Assembly (NCBI GenBank): GCA_030145015.1
Contig: JAQYWI010000151.1
Location: 1-13,623 of the forward strand
Source: Desulfobacterales bacterium
Lineage (GTDB): Bacteria > Desulfobacterota > Desulfobacteria > Desulfobacterales > JAHEIW01
DNA: 13,623 nucleotides
Reading direction: 5' to 3'
Position 1 is the first letter of the stretch. The number at the start of each line of letters is the position of its first letter. Below the pieces are notes generated by a model, which had not been told where the DNA came from, did not search any database, and saw only the letters and a program-made list of their open reading frames with translations. Below are positions 6,112-12,847 of this stretch, piece after piece. The position numbers and the translations under genes were made by a program.

Positions 6112-7287
6112 ATGAAAGAAGCCGTCATTGTTAGTGCGATGCGTACCCCCCTGGGCAGCTTTAACGGAACGCTGGCCCACATGGGGGCGACTCAGCTGGG
6201 CGCCCTGGTGATCGAAGCGGCGCTAAATCGAGCCGGCATCCCAAAAAATGTTGTCAATGAAGCGATCATGGGAATGGTATTGCCCTGCGGTTATGGGCAA
6301 AACCCTGCGAAGCAGGCAGCCGTAAAAGCTGATTTGCCATGGGAGACGGAATGTTTCACCATTAATAAGGTTTGTGGATCGGGATTGAAGGCGGTGATGC
6401 TGGCTGCCCAGGCCATTCAGACCGGTGATGCGGATGTGGTTGTGGCCGGAGGAATGGAAAATATGAGCAAAGCTCCCTATTACCTGGAAAAGGCCCGGAC
6501 CGGATACCGCATGGGGGCAGGTGTGATCCAGGATCATATGATGCATGACGGGTTGTGGGATATTGTCAATGATTTTCACATGGGCATTTCCAATGATCTG
6601 TGTTCAGAAAAATATAATGTCAGCCGAGAAGATCAGGACCAATATGCCGCCGAATCGTATCGCCGAACATTAGACGCTATTGACGCCGGAAAATTTAAAG
6701 ATGAAATTATGCCGGTGGAAATCCCCCAGAGAAGAGGCGATCCGGTTACGTTTGACCGGGATGAATGCCCTCGGGAAACCAGTTATGAGATTCTGGCCAA
6801 GATGTCTCCCGCGTTTCAAAAAAACGGAAAAGCAACCGTCGGAAACGCATCCATAATCAGTGACGGCGCCGCCGCTGTCGTGGTTATGTCAAAAGACAAG
6901 GCCAAGGAACTGGGCTGTGAGATTATGGCCACCATTGGTGCCCAGGCTTCAGCCGGCCTGGAAATGAAGTATGTGCTGGTAGCTCCAATATTGGCTATTC
7001 CTAAGGTTTTACAAAAGGAAGGGTTATCCCGGGATGAAATCGACCTGTTTGAAATCAATGAAGCCTTTAGCGGCTCTACCGTTGCGGTATTGAGAGAACT
7101 TAACCTGGACCCGGCAAAAGTCAATGTCAATGGCGGCAGCGTGGCAATCGGTCATCCAATTGGCGCCAGCGGTTGCCGGGTGCTCGTGACCCTTTTACAT
7201 GAAATGATCAAACAGAACAAAAAGACCGGTCTGGCATCTTTGTGCCTGGGCGGCGGCGAAGCCGTCGCCATGATCGTAAAACGATAA
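6112..7287 (+). CDS. Acetyl-CoA acetyltransferase (thiolase)
   Basis: This 391-aa cytoplasmic thiolase cleaves 3-oxoacyl-CoA (acetoacetyl-CoA by context) with CoA to give acetyl-CoA, or condenses in reverse. The nucleophile is Cys88 in INKVCGSGLKA. Asn316 lies in EINEAFS, His348 in IGHPIGASGCR, and the general acid/base Cys378 in SLCLGGGEAVAM, so all four active-site elements are present. The length is that of bacterial acetyl-CoA acetyltransferases (390-395 aa). The loop usually reading N-A-S-G-x-N-D-G-A-A-A is NASIISDGAAA (245-255) here, a mild deviation. The start is set by AAAGGAG about 8 nt before ATG 6112. It leads the plus-strand beta-oxidation group and probably shares control with the divergent hydratase. 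Confidence 0.93.
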   Translation: MKEAVIVSAMRTPLGSFNGTLAHMGATQLGALVIEAALNRAGIPKNVVNEAIMGMVLPCGYGQNPAKQAAVKADLPWETECFTINKVCGSGLKAVMLAAQAIQTGDADVVVAGGMENMSKAPYYLEKARTGYRMGAGVIQDHMMHDGLWDIVNDFHMGISNDLCSEKYNVSREDQDQYAAESYRRTLDAIDAGKFKDEIMPVEIPQRRGDPVTFDRDECPRETSYEILAKMSPAFQKNGKATVGNASIISDGAAAVVVMSKDKAKELGCEIMATIGAQASAGLEMKYVLVAPILAIPKVLQKEGLSRDEIDLFEINEAFSGSTVAVLRELNLDPAKVNVNGGSVAIGHPIGASGCRVLVTLLHEMIKQNKKTGLASLCLGGGEAVAMIVKR

Positions 7288-7299
7288 CTCTATATCATG

Positions 7300-7414
7300 G
7301 GTTTCAGGTGTCAGGTGTCAGTGTTCAGGAATGTAAAATTGAAGATGGCGAGAGTCATCATATTCCGCTTTCTGTCATTTATTTTCTGACACCTGAAACC
7401 TGACACCCGAAACC
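7300..7414. repeat. GTGTCAGG-type fold-back repeat between thiolase and Hbd genes
   Basis: The left arm GGTTTCAGGTGTCAGGTGTC (from 7300) is the near reverse complement of the right arm (7386-7414), built from CTGACACCTGAAACC and TGACACCCGAAACC. About 65 bp separates the arms. Within each arm the unit itself repeats directly. It is non-coding and would form a long imperfect hairpin in mRNA covering both genes. Confidence 0.7.
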
Positions 7415-7440
7415 TAATAAACTGAGACTAGGAGGAACTG

Positions 7441-8292
7441 ATGGAGATCAAGACGTTGGGTATCATCGGTGCCGGTCAGATGGGCGCCGGTATCGCACAG
7501 GTTGCCGCGATGAGCGGCTTGGGTGTCATCATGAATGACATAAAAGCAGAATTTGTCGAAAAAGGCTTTGAAAGTATAACCAGGATCTTAAGCCGCAATG
7601 TCGAAAAAAAACAAATATCAGAAGAAGAAAAAAGTGCCGTTCTAGCTAAAATTAATAAAAGCGTAAGTCTAAAGGATATGGAATCGGCAGATTATGTCGT
7701 TGAGGCCGCAATTGAAAAGGAAGACATAAAATTTCAGATCTTTAAAGATATCGATGAAATCTGCGGTGATCAGGTTATCCTGGCCACCAACACCTCATCA
7801 ATTCCGATTGGTCGGATCGCAGGGCAGACAAGGCGGCCCGAAAAAGTAATTGGTATGCATTTTATGAATCCGGTGCCGCTGATGAAGCTGGTTGAAGTCA
7901 TCCCCGGCATTGCCACGTCGGATGAGACCCTTCAGATCACCTGGAATCTGGCTGAAAAATTTGGCAAAACACCCGCAAAAGCAAACGATTATCCCGGCTT
8001 TATTGCCAACAGAATCCTGTTGCCGATGATCAACGAAGCCGTTTACTGTCTGTATCACAGCGTTGGAACCCGGGAAGATATTGATACGGTCATGAAACTG
8101 GGAATGAATCATCCTATGGGTCCTCTGGCTCTGGCCGATTTGATTGGATTGGATACCTGCCTGGCCGTCATGGAAACGCTGCATGACGGTTTTAAGGATT
8201 CCAAGTATCGCCCCTGCCCGCTGCTGCGCAAATACGTCGAAGCCGGATGGCTGGGGAGGAAAGTAGGCCGAGGGTTTTATGAGTATGAATAA
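7441..8292 (+). CDS. hbd: 3-hydroxyacyl-CoA (3-hydroxybutyryl-CoA) dehydrogenase, NAD-dependent
   Basis: This 283-aa cytoplasmic enzyme oxidises 3-hydroxyacyl-CoA to 3-oxoacyl-CoA, the step before thiolase. The N-terminal Rossmann domain has IIGAGQMGAGIAQ (8-20), with acidic Asp33 at the end of the second strand, indicating NAD rather than NADP. Catalytic residues are in place: Ser119 (NTSSIPIG), His140 (GMHFMNPVP), Glu152 (LVEVIPG) and Asn190 (FIANRIL). The C-terminal dimerisation domain ends in GRKVGRGFYEYE, as expected for a stand-alone single-domain-pair enzyme. Length fits Hbd/PaaH (about 280 aa). AGGAGG at 7430-7435 precedes ATG 7441. It is separated from the thiolase gene by a fold-back repeat, so polarity or processing between the two is possible. 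Confidence 0.93.
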   Translation: MEIKTLGIIGAGQMGAGIAQVAAMSGLGVIMNDIKAEFVEKGFESITRILSRNVEKKQISEEEKSAVLAKINKSVSLKDMESADYVVEAAIEKEDIKFQIFKDIDEICGDQVILATNTSSIPIGRIAGQTRRPEKVIGMHFMNPVPLMKLVEVIPGIATSDETLQITWNLAEKFGKTPAKANDYPGFIANRILLPMINEAVYCLYHSVGTREDIDTVMKLGMNHPMGPLALADLIGLDTCLAVMETLHDGFKDSKYRPCPLLRKYVEAGWLGRKVGRGFYEYE

Positions 8293-8296
8293 AAAT

Positions 8297-8343
8297 GTAA
8301 AGTGCCTAAAGTGAGCTAAAATGAGCTAAAGTGACTAAAGTTT
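8297..8343. repeat. CTAAAGTGA-type repeats, left flank of tandem array
   Basis: Degenerate direct repeats of AAAGTGCCTAAAGTGAGC, CTAAAATGAG and CTAAAGTGACTAAAG begin just after the hbd stop. The same motif in reverse complement lies on the far side of the tandem arrays (8591-8632), so the pair brackets the arrays as inverted repeats. Confidence 0.65.
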
Positions 8344-8380
8344 TGGCGTCGCTGCGCTCCATCTTTTAATAAAAATGACC

Positions 8381-8494
8381 GTTCGACCCTGTCGTTAGAC
8401 CCTGTCGTTCGACCCTGTCGTTCGACCCTGTCGTTCGACCCTGTCGTTCGACCCTGTCGTTCGACCCTGTCGTTCGACCCTGTCGTTCGACCCT
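8381..8494. repeat. Tandem array A: 13-bp unit, 8 full copies plus a partial
   Basis: The unit GTTCGACCCTGTC is repeated head to tail: eight full units (8381-8484), then a 10-bp partial unit (8485-8494). Unit 2 differs by one base (GTTAGACCCTGTC); the others are identical. Near-perfect identity implies recent expansion. The array is non-coding; reading frames across it in reverse give only repeat-derived peptides. Confidence 0.95.
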
Positions 8495-8496
8495 GA

Positions 8497-8580
8497 GGCT
8501 CTCGAAGGGAGGCTCTCGAAGGGAGGCTCTCGAAGGGAGGCTCTCGAAGGGAGGCTCTCGAAGGGAGGCTCTCGACGGGC
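8497..8580. repeat. Tandem array B: 14-bp unit, 6 copies
   Basis: The unit GGCTCTCGAAGGGA is repeated six times directly after array A. The first five copies are identical and the last is GGCTCTCGACGGGC. Array A ends and array B begins within a single sequence (CCCTGAGGCTCTCGAAGGG, 8491-8509) that resembles one copy of a widespread bacterial intergenic repeat. Confidence 0.95.
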
Positions 8581-8590
8581 AGAATTCCTT

Positions 8591-8632
8591 AACTTTAGGC
8601 ACTTTAGTCACTTTAGTTCACTTCTCACTTTT
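8591..8632. repeat. CTAAAGTGA-type repeats, right flank (inverted)
   Basis: AACTTTAGGCACTTTAG and TCACTTTAGTTCACTTC are the reverse-complement form of the left flank at 8297-8343. Together they form imperfect inverted repeats around the two tandem arrays. The 390-bp spacer 8293-8682 therefore consists almost wholly of repeats, with no gene. Confidence 0.65.
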
Positions 8633-8682
8633 TAAAAATTAGGCATTTTAAATTTTAGTCATGTTCTTATCCGGGAGGAAAT

Positions 8683-9234
8683 ATGCCGCGAAGAAAGGTA
8701 GCTAAACAAGTTCCCATAGGTAAAAAAATCAAAAATGCCAGAACCGGCAAAAAAATAAAGCTCGATCAGCTGGCAAACGAAACCGGGTTTTCCATCGATC
8801 ATCTAAAAGATATCGAGTCCGGTAAAGCCATTCCCCCGGTCGGGGCTCTTTTGCAAATTTCCAGAGCGCTGGAGATTGATTCGGGTGCGCTTCTCAAGGA
8901 GCCGGAATCCCGGCTGGAAAGCCGCATTAAAGCCCATACCAAGCGAACGGAAAATTACGCCTACACGACCCTAACGCCCGGTGCTGAAAATAAGCACCTC
9001 AAAGCATTTTCGGTGAGTGTCGATCCTAAGAAGGATCATAAGGGTGTCGGTTACCATCACGAGGGCGAAGAATTTGTTTACGTTCTGCAGGGCAAAATCG
9101 AGGTGGCTGTCGGTGAGCATATAAATATTCTTGAAACCGGAGACTCCCTGCATTTCAACTCCGCTATTCATCACAATCTAAAAAACGTCGGCGATGAAAC
9201 GGCAGAGTTGTTAGTCGTAATTTATTCACCATAG
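8683..9234 (+). CDS. XRE-family transcriptional regulator with C-terminal cupin domain
   Basis: This 183-aa protein is a likely one-component regulator. Residues 12-70 are a helix-turn-helix of the XRE/Cro type (IGKKIKNART, LDQLANETGFSIDHLKDIESG, LLQISRALEID). Residues 105-182 are a small cupin barrel that usually senses a small ligand. It has GVGYHHEGEEFVYVLQGKIE (121-140; H125, H126 and E130 as possible metal ligands) and GDSLHFNSAIHHNLKN (153-168; H163 and H164). There is no signal peptide, so it acts in the cytoplasm on DNA. GGGAGG lies 5 nt before ATG 8683. It is placed between hbd and an acyl-CoA dehydrogenase gene, so local control of these genes with an acyl-CoA or related effector is inferred, not shown. 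The N-terminus is basic and lysine-rich. Confidence 0.9.
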   Translation: MPRRKVAKQVPIGKKIKNARTGKKIKLDQLANETGFSIDHLKDIESGKAIPPVGALLQISRALEIDSGALLKEPESRLESRIKAHTKRTENYAYTTLTPGAENKHLKAFSVSVDPKKDHKGVGYHHEGEEFVYVLQGKIEVAVGEHINILETGDSLHFNSAIHHNLKNVGDETAELLVVIYSP

Positions 9235-9321
9235 CTGGCTACTGGCCACTGGCTTCTTGTCTCCGGATCAAGTATTTGCCAGAAGCGAGCAGCCAACAGC
9301 CAGAAGCCAGTAGCCAGTAAC
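9235..9321. repeat. CCAGAAGCCAG-type dispersed repeat, copy 2 (fold-back)
   Basis: CTGGCTACTGGCCACTGGCT, then TCT, on the left is the approximate reverse complement of AGAAGCCAGTAGCCAG on the right, with extra CCAGAAGCGAGCAGCCAACA units in between. It fills most of the 119-bp gap between the regulator and acyl-CoA dehydrogenase genes, starting at the base after the regulator's TAG. Confidence 0.7.
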
Positions 9322-9353
9322 ATGTAAATAAAAGCCAAAAAGGACGGGGAGAT

Positions 9354-10508
9354 ATGTCTTTTAAGCTGACAGAAGAGCAGCTCATGGTTCAAACCATGGC
9401 CCGGGACCTGGCCAGGAGTGAGTTTGCCCCCAAGGCCATGGAACGTGATAAAACCAAGGAGTTCCCGGCCGACAATTTGAGCAAACTTGGCGAATTGGGG
9501 TTAATGGGAATGATGGTACCACCTGAATACGGTGGTTCCGGTGCGGATACGGTGAGCTATGTCCTGGCGCTTTCTGAAGTGGCCTATGCCTGTGCTTCTA
9601 CGGCGGCGGTGATGTCGGTTCATAATTCAATCGTCTGCGAGAGTATATTGCGTTATGGCACCGACGACCAGAAAAAGCGGTATCTCACCAAGCTGGCAAC
9701 CGGAGAGATCATTGGCGCATTTGCCCTGACCGAACCGAATGCAGGTTCCGATCCCTCCAGGCAGACGACCAAGGCCGTTTTTGATGGCGACAGTTACATA
9801 CTCAATGGCAGCAAACGATTTACAACCACGGGGAAAAATGCCGGCCTTATTATCGTAACTGCAAAAACCGATGAGAAATTGCGCCACAGGGGAATCAGTG
9901 CATTTATCGTAAAGCAAGGAACCCCCGGGCTTACGGTCGGCCCCTTAGAAGACAAAATGGGGCTGCGCGCATCCGATACCACGGATCTTATATTTGAAGA
10001 TTGCCGCATTCCGGCCAACGAACGATTGGGAAACGATGGTGACGGATTCCTGATCGCCATGACAGGTCTTGACGGTGGGCGGATCGGAATTGCCGCCCAA
10101 TCGGTAGGCGTTGCCCAGGCCGCCTTTGATGCTGCAGTTCAGTACGCGCAGGAAAGGGAGCAGTTTGGCAAACCGATTTCCAAGTTTCAAGGGTTACGCT
10201 GGATAATGGCCGACATGGCGACTGAAATTGAGGCAGCGCGGCTGCTGACGTTTTCCGCTGCCGAAATGAAAGATCGTGGAGAGAACTACACGGCTCAGGC
10301 CTCCATGGCCAAACTGTTTGCTTCGGAAATGGTGAACCGCACCACCGCAAAAGCCCTTCAAATGCACGGCGGATACGGTTTTACAAAAGAGTATCCGGTT
10401 GAAAGATATTACCGCGATGCCCGGGTATTTACAATCTACGAAGGCACCTCCGAAATTCAACGCATCGTGATTTCAAATCATATTCTCAAGGATAAACGCA
10501 AACCCTAA
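9354..10508 (+). CDS. Acyl-CoA dehydrogenase, butyryl-CoA/short-chain type
   Basis: This 384-aa FAD enzyme oxidises an acyl-CoA to the trans-2-enoyl-CoA, passing electrons to electron-transfer flavoprotein (no etfAB in this window). It shows the three-part family layout: an N-terminal helical domain, a mid beta domain with AFALTEPNAGSDPS (122-135) and a C-terminal domain with GGRIGIAAQSVGVAQAAFDAA (241-261), REQFGKPISKFQG (268-280) and QMHGGYGFTKEYPVERYYRD (336-355). The catalytic base is Glu363 in IYEGTSEIQR, the position used by short- and medium-chain enzymes. Isovaleryl- and long-chain-type enzymes place it elsewhere. The sequence around TVSYVLALSEVA and ASTAAVMSVH resembles clostridial butyryl-CoA dehydrogenase. 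A GGGGAG sequence precedes ATG 9354. With hydratase, Hbd and thiolase it completes one beta-oxidation turn. Confidence 0.93.
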   Translation: MSFKLTEEQLMVQTMARDLARSEFAPKAMERDKTKEFPADNLSKLGELGLMGMMVPPEYGGSGADTVSYVLALSEVAYACASTAAVMSVHNSIVCESILRYGTDDQKKRYLTKLATGEIIGAFALTEPNAGSDPSRQTTKAVFDGDSYILNGSKRFTTTGKNAGLIIVTAKTDEKLRHRGISAFIVKQGTPGLTVGPLEDKMGLRASDTTDLIFEDCRIPANERLGNDGDGFLIAMTGLDGGRIGIAAQSVGVAQAAFDAAVQYAQEREQFGKPISKFQGLRWIMADMATEIEAARLLTFSAAEMKDRGENYTAQASMAKLFASEMVNRTTAKALQMHGGYGFTKEYPVERYYRDARVFTIYEGTSEIQRIVISNHILKDKRKP

Positions 10509-10517
10509 GCCGGCTAG

Positions 10518-10699
10518 GCCGGAAATCCGAAATACTAATTTCGAAATTCGAAATAATTCCAAAAATCGAATGTCCAAATTTCATAAACATTTAGCGAGAT
10601 GAAATTAACACAAAGAGATGAGAGCCCCCCCCTTTTTGGATTTCGGTCATTTGAGATTAGGATTTGTTTCGGATTTCGTGCTTCGGATTTCGAATTTTA
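10518..10699. repeat. TTCGAAATTCG-type fold-back repeat, copy 2
   Basis: GGAAATCCGAAATACTAATT and TCGAAATTCGAAATAATTCC on the left are matched by GGATTTCGGTCATTTGAG, GTTTCGGATTTCG and TTCGGATTTCGAATTTT on the right. The right half closely parallels 4660-4720, so this is the same family as at 4519-4720. A run of eight C residues (about 10626) lies between the arms. It fills most of the 244-bp gap between two converging genes. Confidence 0.65.
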
Positions 10700-10752
10700 T
10701 TTTGCGGCGTCGGCAACCCATCCATTTTACAACGCATCTACTATCTCAAATA

Positions 10753-11235
10753 TTATTTTTTAAAAATCTTCGAAGCTAACTCAATATCCTCCGGGCAAAA
10801 CACAAACAGACATTTCTCATCCGGCGAGGAAACCGATCCATACACATAGTTGATATTGATTCCCTCCTGGCCGAATTTCGAGGAAATTTTCGCCAGTTCG
10901 CCCGCACGGTTCTCGAGTTCAAGCGCAATGACCGGCATGGTATCAAAAAGGAAGTCATTTTTTGACAACAGAGCAACGGCCTTATCCGTATCGCCGACCA
11001 GAAGCCGGATCAGCGCAAACTTGGCCGAATCTTTGCGCATGGAATTATAGCTGGCAGCAGATGCAATTCGTTTAAGCGATTTTCCCCGGGCTTTAAAGAG
11101 CTCCTGGACATAGGATGATGCATCCTGTATCGTGAGGGCATCGATGTTTATGTCCGCTTCCGCGAACATAGTTGCCAATCTACCCAGTTCACCCGGCACA
11201 TTCTTCAAAAAAAGTGAAATTTCGGTCCTAACCAT
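10753..11235 (-). CDS. Tandem ACT-domain protein (amino-acid-binding regulator)
   Basis: This 160-aa cytoplasmic protein has two ACT domains, small modules that bind amino acids and regulate metabolism. ACT1 spans about residues 3-80 (ISLFLKNVPGELGRLATMFAEADINIDAL). ACT2 spans about 98-160 (PVIALELENRAGELAKISSKFGQEGININYVYG). Typical tandem-ACT proteins are about 140 aa; here a lysine-rich insertion of roughly 25-30 residues (about 41-70) sits in ACT1 before its last strand (KFALIRLLV). I chose ATG 11235 because GGGGAG lies 6 nt upstream of it. An in-frame ATG 27 nt further upstream (11262) would place that ribosome-binding sequence inside the coding region. Proteins of this kind often accompany phenylacetate-CoA ligase or Liv transporter clusters, which fits the neighbourhood. 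The ligand is not known. Confidence 0.82.
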   Translation of the reverse strand: MVRTEISLFLKNVPGELGRLATMFAEADINIDALTIQDASSYVQELFKARGKSLKRIASAASYNSMRKDSAKFALIRLLVGDTDKAVALLSKNDFLFDTMPVIALELENRAGELAKISSKFGQEGININYVYGSVSSPDEKCLFVFCPEDIELASKIFKK

Positions 11236-11247
11236 TATCTTCTCCCC

Positions 11248-11270
11248 ATAAAATCGTTTCACGATTTTAT
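11248..11270 (-). promoter_or_regulatory. Perfect 9-bp hairpin in ACT-protein leader
   Basis: ATAAAATCG (11248-11256) and CGATTTTAT (11262-11270) pair perfectly around a 5-nt loop. On the minus strand the 3' arm ends immediately before the GGGGAG ribosome-binding sequence of the ACT gene. It could act as an operator or an mRNA element that affects initiation. It is AT-rich, so stability is modest. Confidence 0.45.
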
Positions 11271-11411
11271 ATTATATAATTTTAGGTCTGTGAGGAAGAG
11301 CAAGAAACTGTTAAGTTGGAACATATAGTTAAAATAAGGAGGGAAGTCAACTCTCTTTAAATCTTATGAAAAGGGAATTCGGAAAGATTTGCATAGAAAA
11401 TGCGGGCGATT

Positions 11412-11430
11412 TGAGCAATGTGCTTTGCTC
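11412..11430. repeat. Small hairpin downstream of usp gene
   Basis: GAGCAA and TTGCTC pair around TGTGCT, 40-60 bases past the usp stop codon. No T-run follows on the minus strand, so terminator function is uncertain. Nearby, at 11451-11470, is another short copy of the CCAGAAGCCAGCAGCCAG repeat family. Confidence 0.3.
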
Positions 11431-11450
11431 TATGCCTTTTGAGCCAGAAG

Positions 11451-11470
11451 CCAGCAGCCAGTCGCCAACC
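11451..11470. repeat. CCAGAAGCCAG-type dispersed repeat, copy 3 (short)
   Basis: CCAGAAGCCAGCAGCCAGTC matches the units at 3244-3283 and 9235-9321 and ends next to the usp stop codon. Three copies in 13.6 kb all abut the end of a gene. Confidence 0.5.
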
Positions 11471-11472
11471 GC

Positions 11473-11865
11473 TTATTTAGCCGTAATCACCGGGCAGGGC
11501 GCTTTTAAGATAACATATTGAGCCGTAGACCCCAGCAATAGCTTGCTGGTTTTAGATTTCTTTTCAATCCCGACATAAATTTGGTCGATTTGATTTTCTC
11601 CCGCGAAATTTACCAGATCTTCTCCGGGCGATAAGCCTCTTGCCATCTGGTGGGTTTCGCATTCAACACCCTGTTCATCCAAAAATTCTTTTGCTTCTCG
11701 CAAATTCTGCTCTGCCTGGGTAATATCTTCAATTTTTTCCCCGGCACCGCCTTCCATGGATGCCATCACAAAAACTTTGGCATTGAATATTTTAGCGAAA
11801 TCCCCTGCCAATGATAAGGCCGCTTTCGCTTCAACCGAGCCATTGTAGCCAACCAGAAATTTCAT
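11473..11865 (-). CDS. Universal stress protein (UspA family)
   Basis: This 130-aa single-domain cytoplasmic protein has the UspA fold. The N-terminal strand is MKFLVGYNGSVEAKAAL; a helix follows (DFAKIFNAKVFVMAS), and the C-terminal end is YVGIEKKSKTSKLLLGSTAQ with VILKAPCPVITAK. The ATP-binding signature of the family is G-x2-G-x9-G-S/T. Here it is G99-IE-K102, nine residues, then G112-S113, so the second Gly is Lys. The usual Asp of the first strand (YDGS) is Asn8. ATP binding is therefore uncertain. GGGAGG lies just before ATG 11865. It starts 50 bp after the livF stop on the same strand, so it probably belongs to the liv transcript. Its specific role is unknown. Confidence 0.85.
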   Translation of the reverse strand: MKFLVGYNGSVEAKAALSLAGDFAKIFNAKVFVMASMEGGAGEKIEDITQAEQNLREAKEFLDEQGVECETHQMARGLSPGEDLVNFAGENQIDQIYVGIEKKSKTSKLLLGSTAQYVILKAPCPVITAK

Positions 11866-11915
11866 GCGCCCCTCCCTGCCGGAGGCATTGTCTAGAAGTG
11901 TTTATTCAAAGGGAT

Positions 11916-12737
11916 CTACATCCAGCGTTTGCGCCGTTTGTAAGATTTTACCTCTTTAAAGGATTTGCGGCGACCGCCTTTGGTAACGCCCATATAAAAT
12001 TCCTTCACATCCGGATTGTTTTTTAACTCGGCGGAAGGACCTTCCAAAACGATTTTGCCGGATTCCATGATATAGGCATAATTTGAAATCTCCAGCGCCA
12101 TCCTTGCGTTTTGTTCAACCAGCAGGATGGTGGTATCCATTTCCTGATTAATGCGTTGAATGTTTTCGAAAATCTCTTTGACCAATAAAGGCGCCAGGCC
12201 GAGAGAAGGTTCATCCAGCATCAGCATTTTGGGTGCCGACATCAGGGCGCGCGCGATGGCAATCATCTGCTGTTCGCCGCCGGAACAATAGCCGGCAAGT
12301 CTGTTGGTCACCCTGGACAAACGCGGGAAGTGCGTATACATCAACTTCTGATCCTGTCGGATACCTGCCTGCCCCTCGCTGCGGGTGATCGATCCGACCC
12401 GGATGTTTTCATCCACCGTCAGATGCTTGAACACCCGGCGGCCTTCAGGCACCATGACGGCACCCTCTTTTACGACCATCGTTCCCAATTGGTTGGTAAT
12501 ATCTTTGCCGCCGAACTTGATAAAGCCATCCTTGATGAAGCCGTTTTCCGGTTTGAGCAAACCGCTGATGGCCCGCAGCGTTGTGGTCTTGCCGGCCCCG
12601 TTGGTGCCCAGCAAAGCCACGATACCGCCCTGGGGCACATTCAGACTGACCCCGCGCAGAACCTGGATGATATCATTGTAAACAACTTCAATGTTATTTA
12701 CATCCAGCAAAATTGAGTTGGTATCCTGGGTTGCCAT
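11916..12737 (-). CDS. livF: Branched-chain amino acid ABC transporter ATPase LivF
   Basis: This 273-aa ATPase of a HAAT-type (Liv) importer energises membrane permeases at the inner face of the membrane. Walker A is GTNGAGKT (44-51), the ABC signature CSGGEQQ (151-157) and Walker B MLMLDEP (171-177). TILLVEQN (203-210), with no histidine at the switch position, is the LivF form rather than LivG. A basic C-terminal extension, GGRRKSFKEVKSYKRRKRWM (254-273), goes beyond the usual 235-240 aa of LivF. I have the impression it is common in Desulfobacterota homologues. I chose ATG 12737, preceded by GGGAG 11 nt upstream. The open frame extends 40 codons further (to 12857), but that stretch covers the intercistronic hairpins and does not look like LivF. 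livH, livM and livG are not in the window. Confidence 0.9.
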   Translation of the reverse strand: MATQDTNSILLDVNNIEVVYNDIIQVLRGVSLNVPQGGIVALLGTNGAGKTTTLRAISGLLKPENGFIKDGFIKFGGKDITNQLGTMVVKEGAVMVPEGRRVFKHLTVDENIRVGSITRSEGQAGIRQDQKLMYTHFPRLSRVTNRLAGYCSGGEQQMIAIARALMSAPKMLMLDEPSLGLAPLLVKEIFENIQRINQEMDTTILLVEQNARMALEISNYAYIMESGKIVLEGPSAELKNNPDVKEFYMGVTKGGRRKSFKEVKSYKRRKRWM

Positions 12738-12806
12738 TTTGAAAAAGTCTCCCGCGGAAATTGCATAAAAGCTGATGGTCAAAGCATGGCGATAGACGGC
12801 CAAATC

Positions 12807-12839
12807 TGCCGGCGGGCTGCATCCCGCCGCCCGCCGGCA
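12807..12839 (-). repeat. Strong 11-bp intercistronic stem-loop between livK and livF
   Basis: TGCCGGCGGGC (12807-12817) and GCCCGCCGGCA (12829-12839) are exact complements around an 11-nt loop, which itself contains CCCGCC and could pair alternatively. No T-run follows in either direction. It lies between the livK stop and livF start. It may stabilise the livK 3' end or attenuate livF, as intercistronic hairpins do in other binding-protein operons. Confidence 0.6.
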
Positions 12840-12847
12840 AGTCTTTG

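Noticed and set aside
8381..8580. CRISPR array
   Set aside because: The units are directly adjacent with no unique spacers and are only 13-14 bp, so these are simple tandem repeats.
8366..8611. Minus-strand open frame of 81 codons across the tandem arrays
   Set aside because: It is made almost entirely of translated 13- and 14-bp repeats, has no ribosome-binding site, and shows no protein-like composition.
10508..10522. CCGGC-TAG-GCCGG hairpin after the acyl-CoA dehydrogenase gene as terminator
   Set aside because: It has only a 5-bp stem with a 3-nt loop and no T-run, too weak to call.
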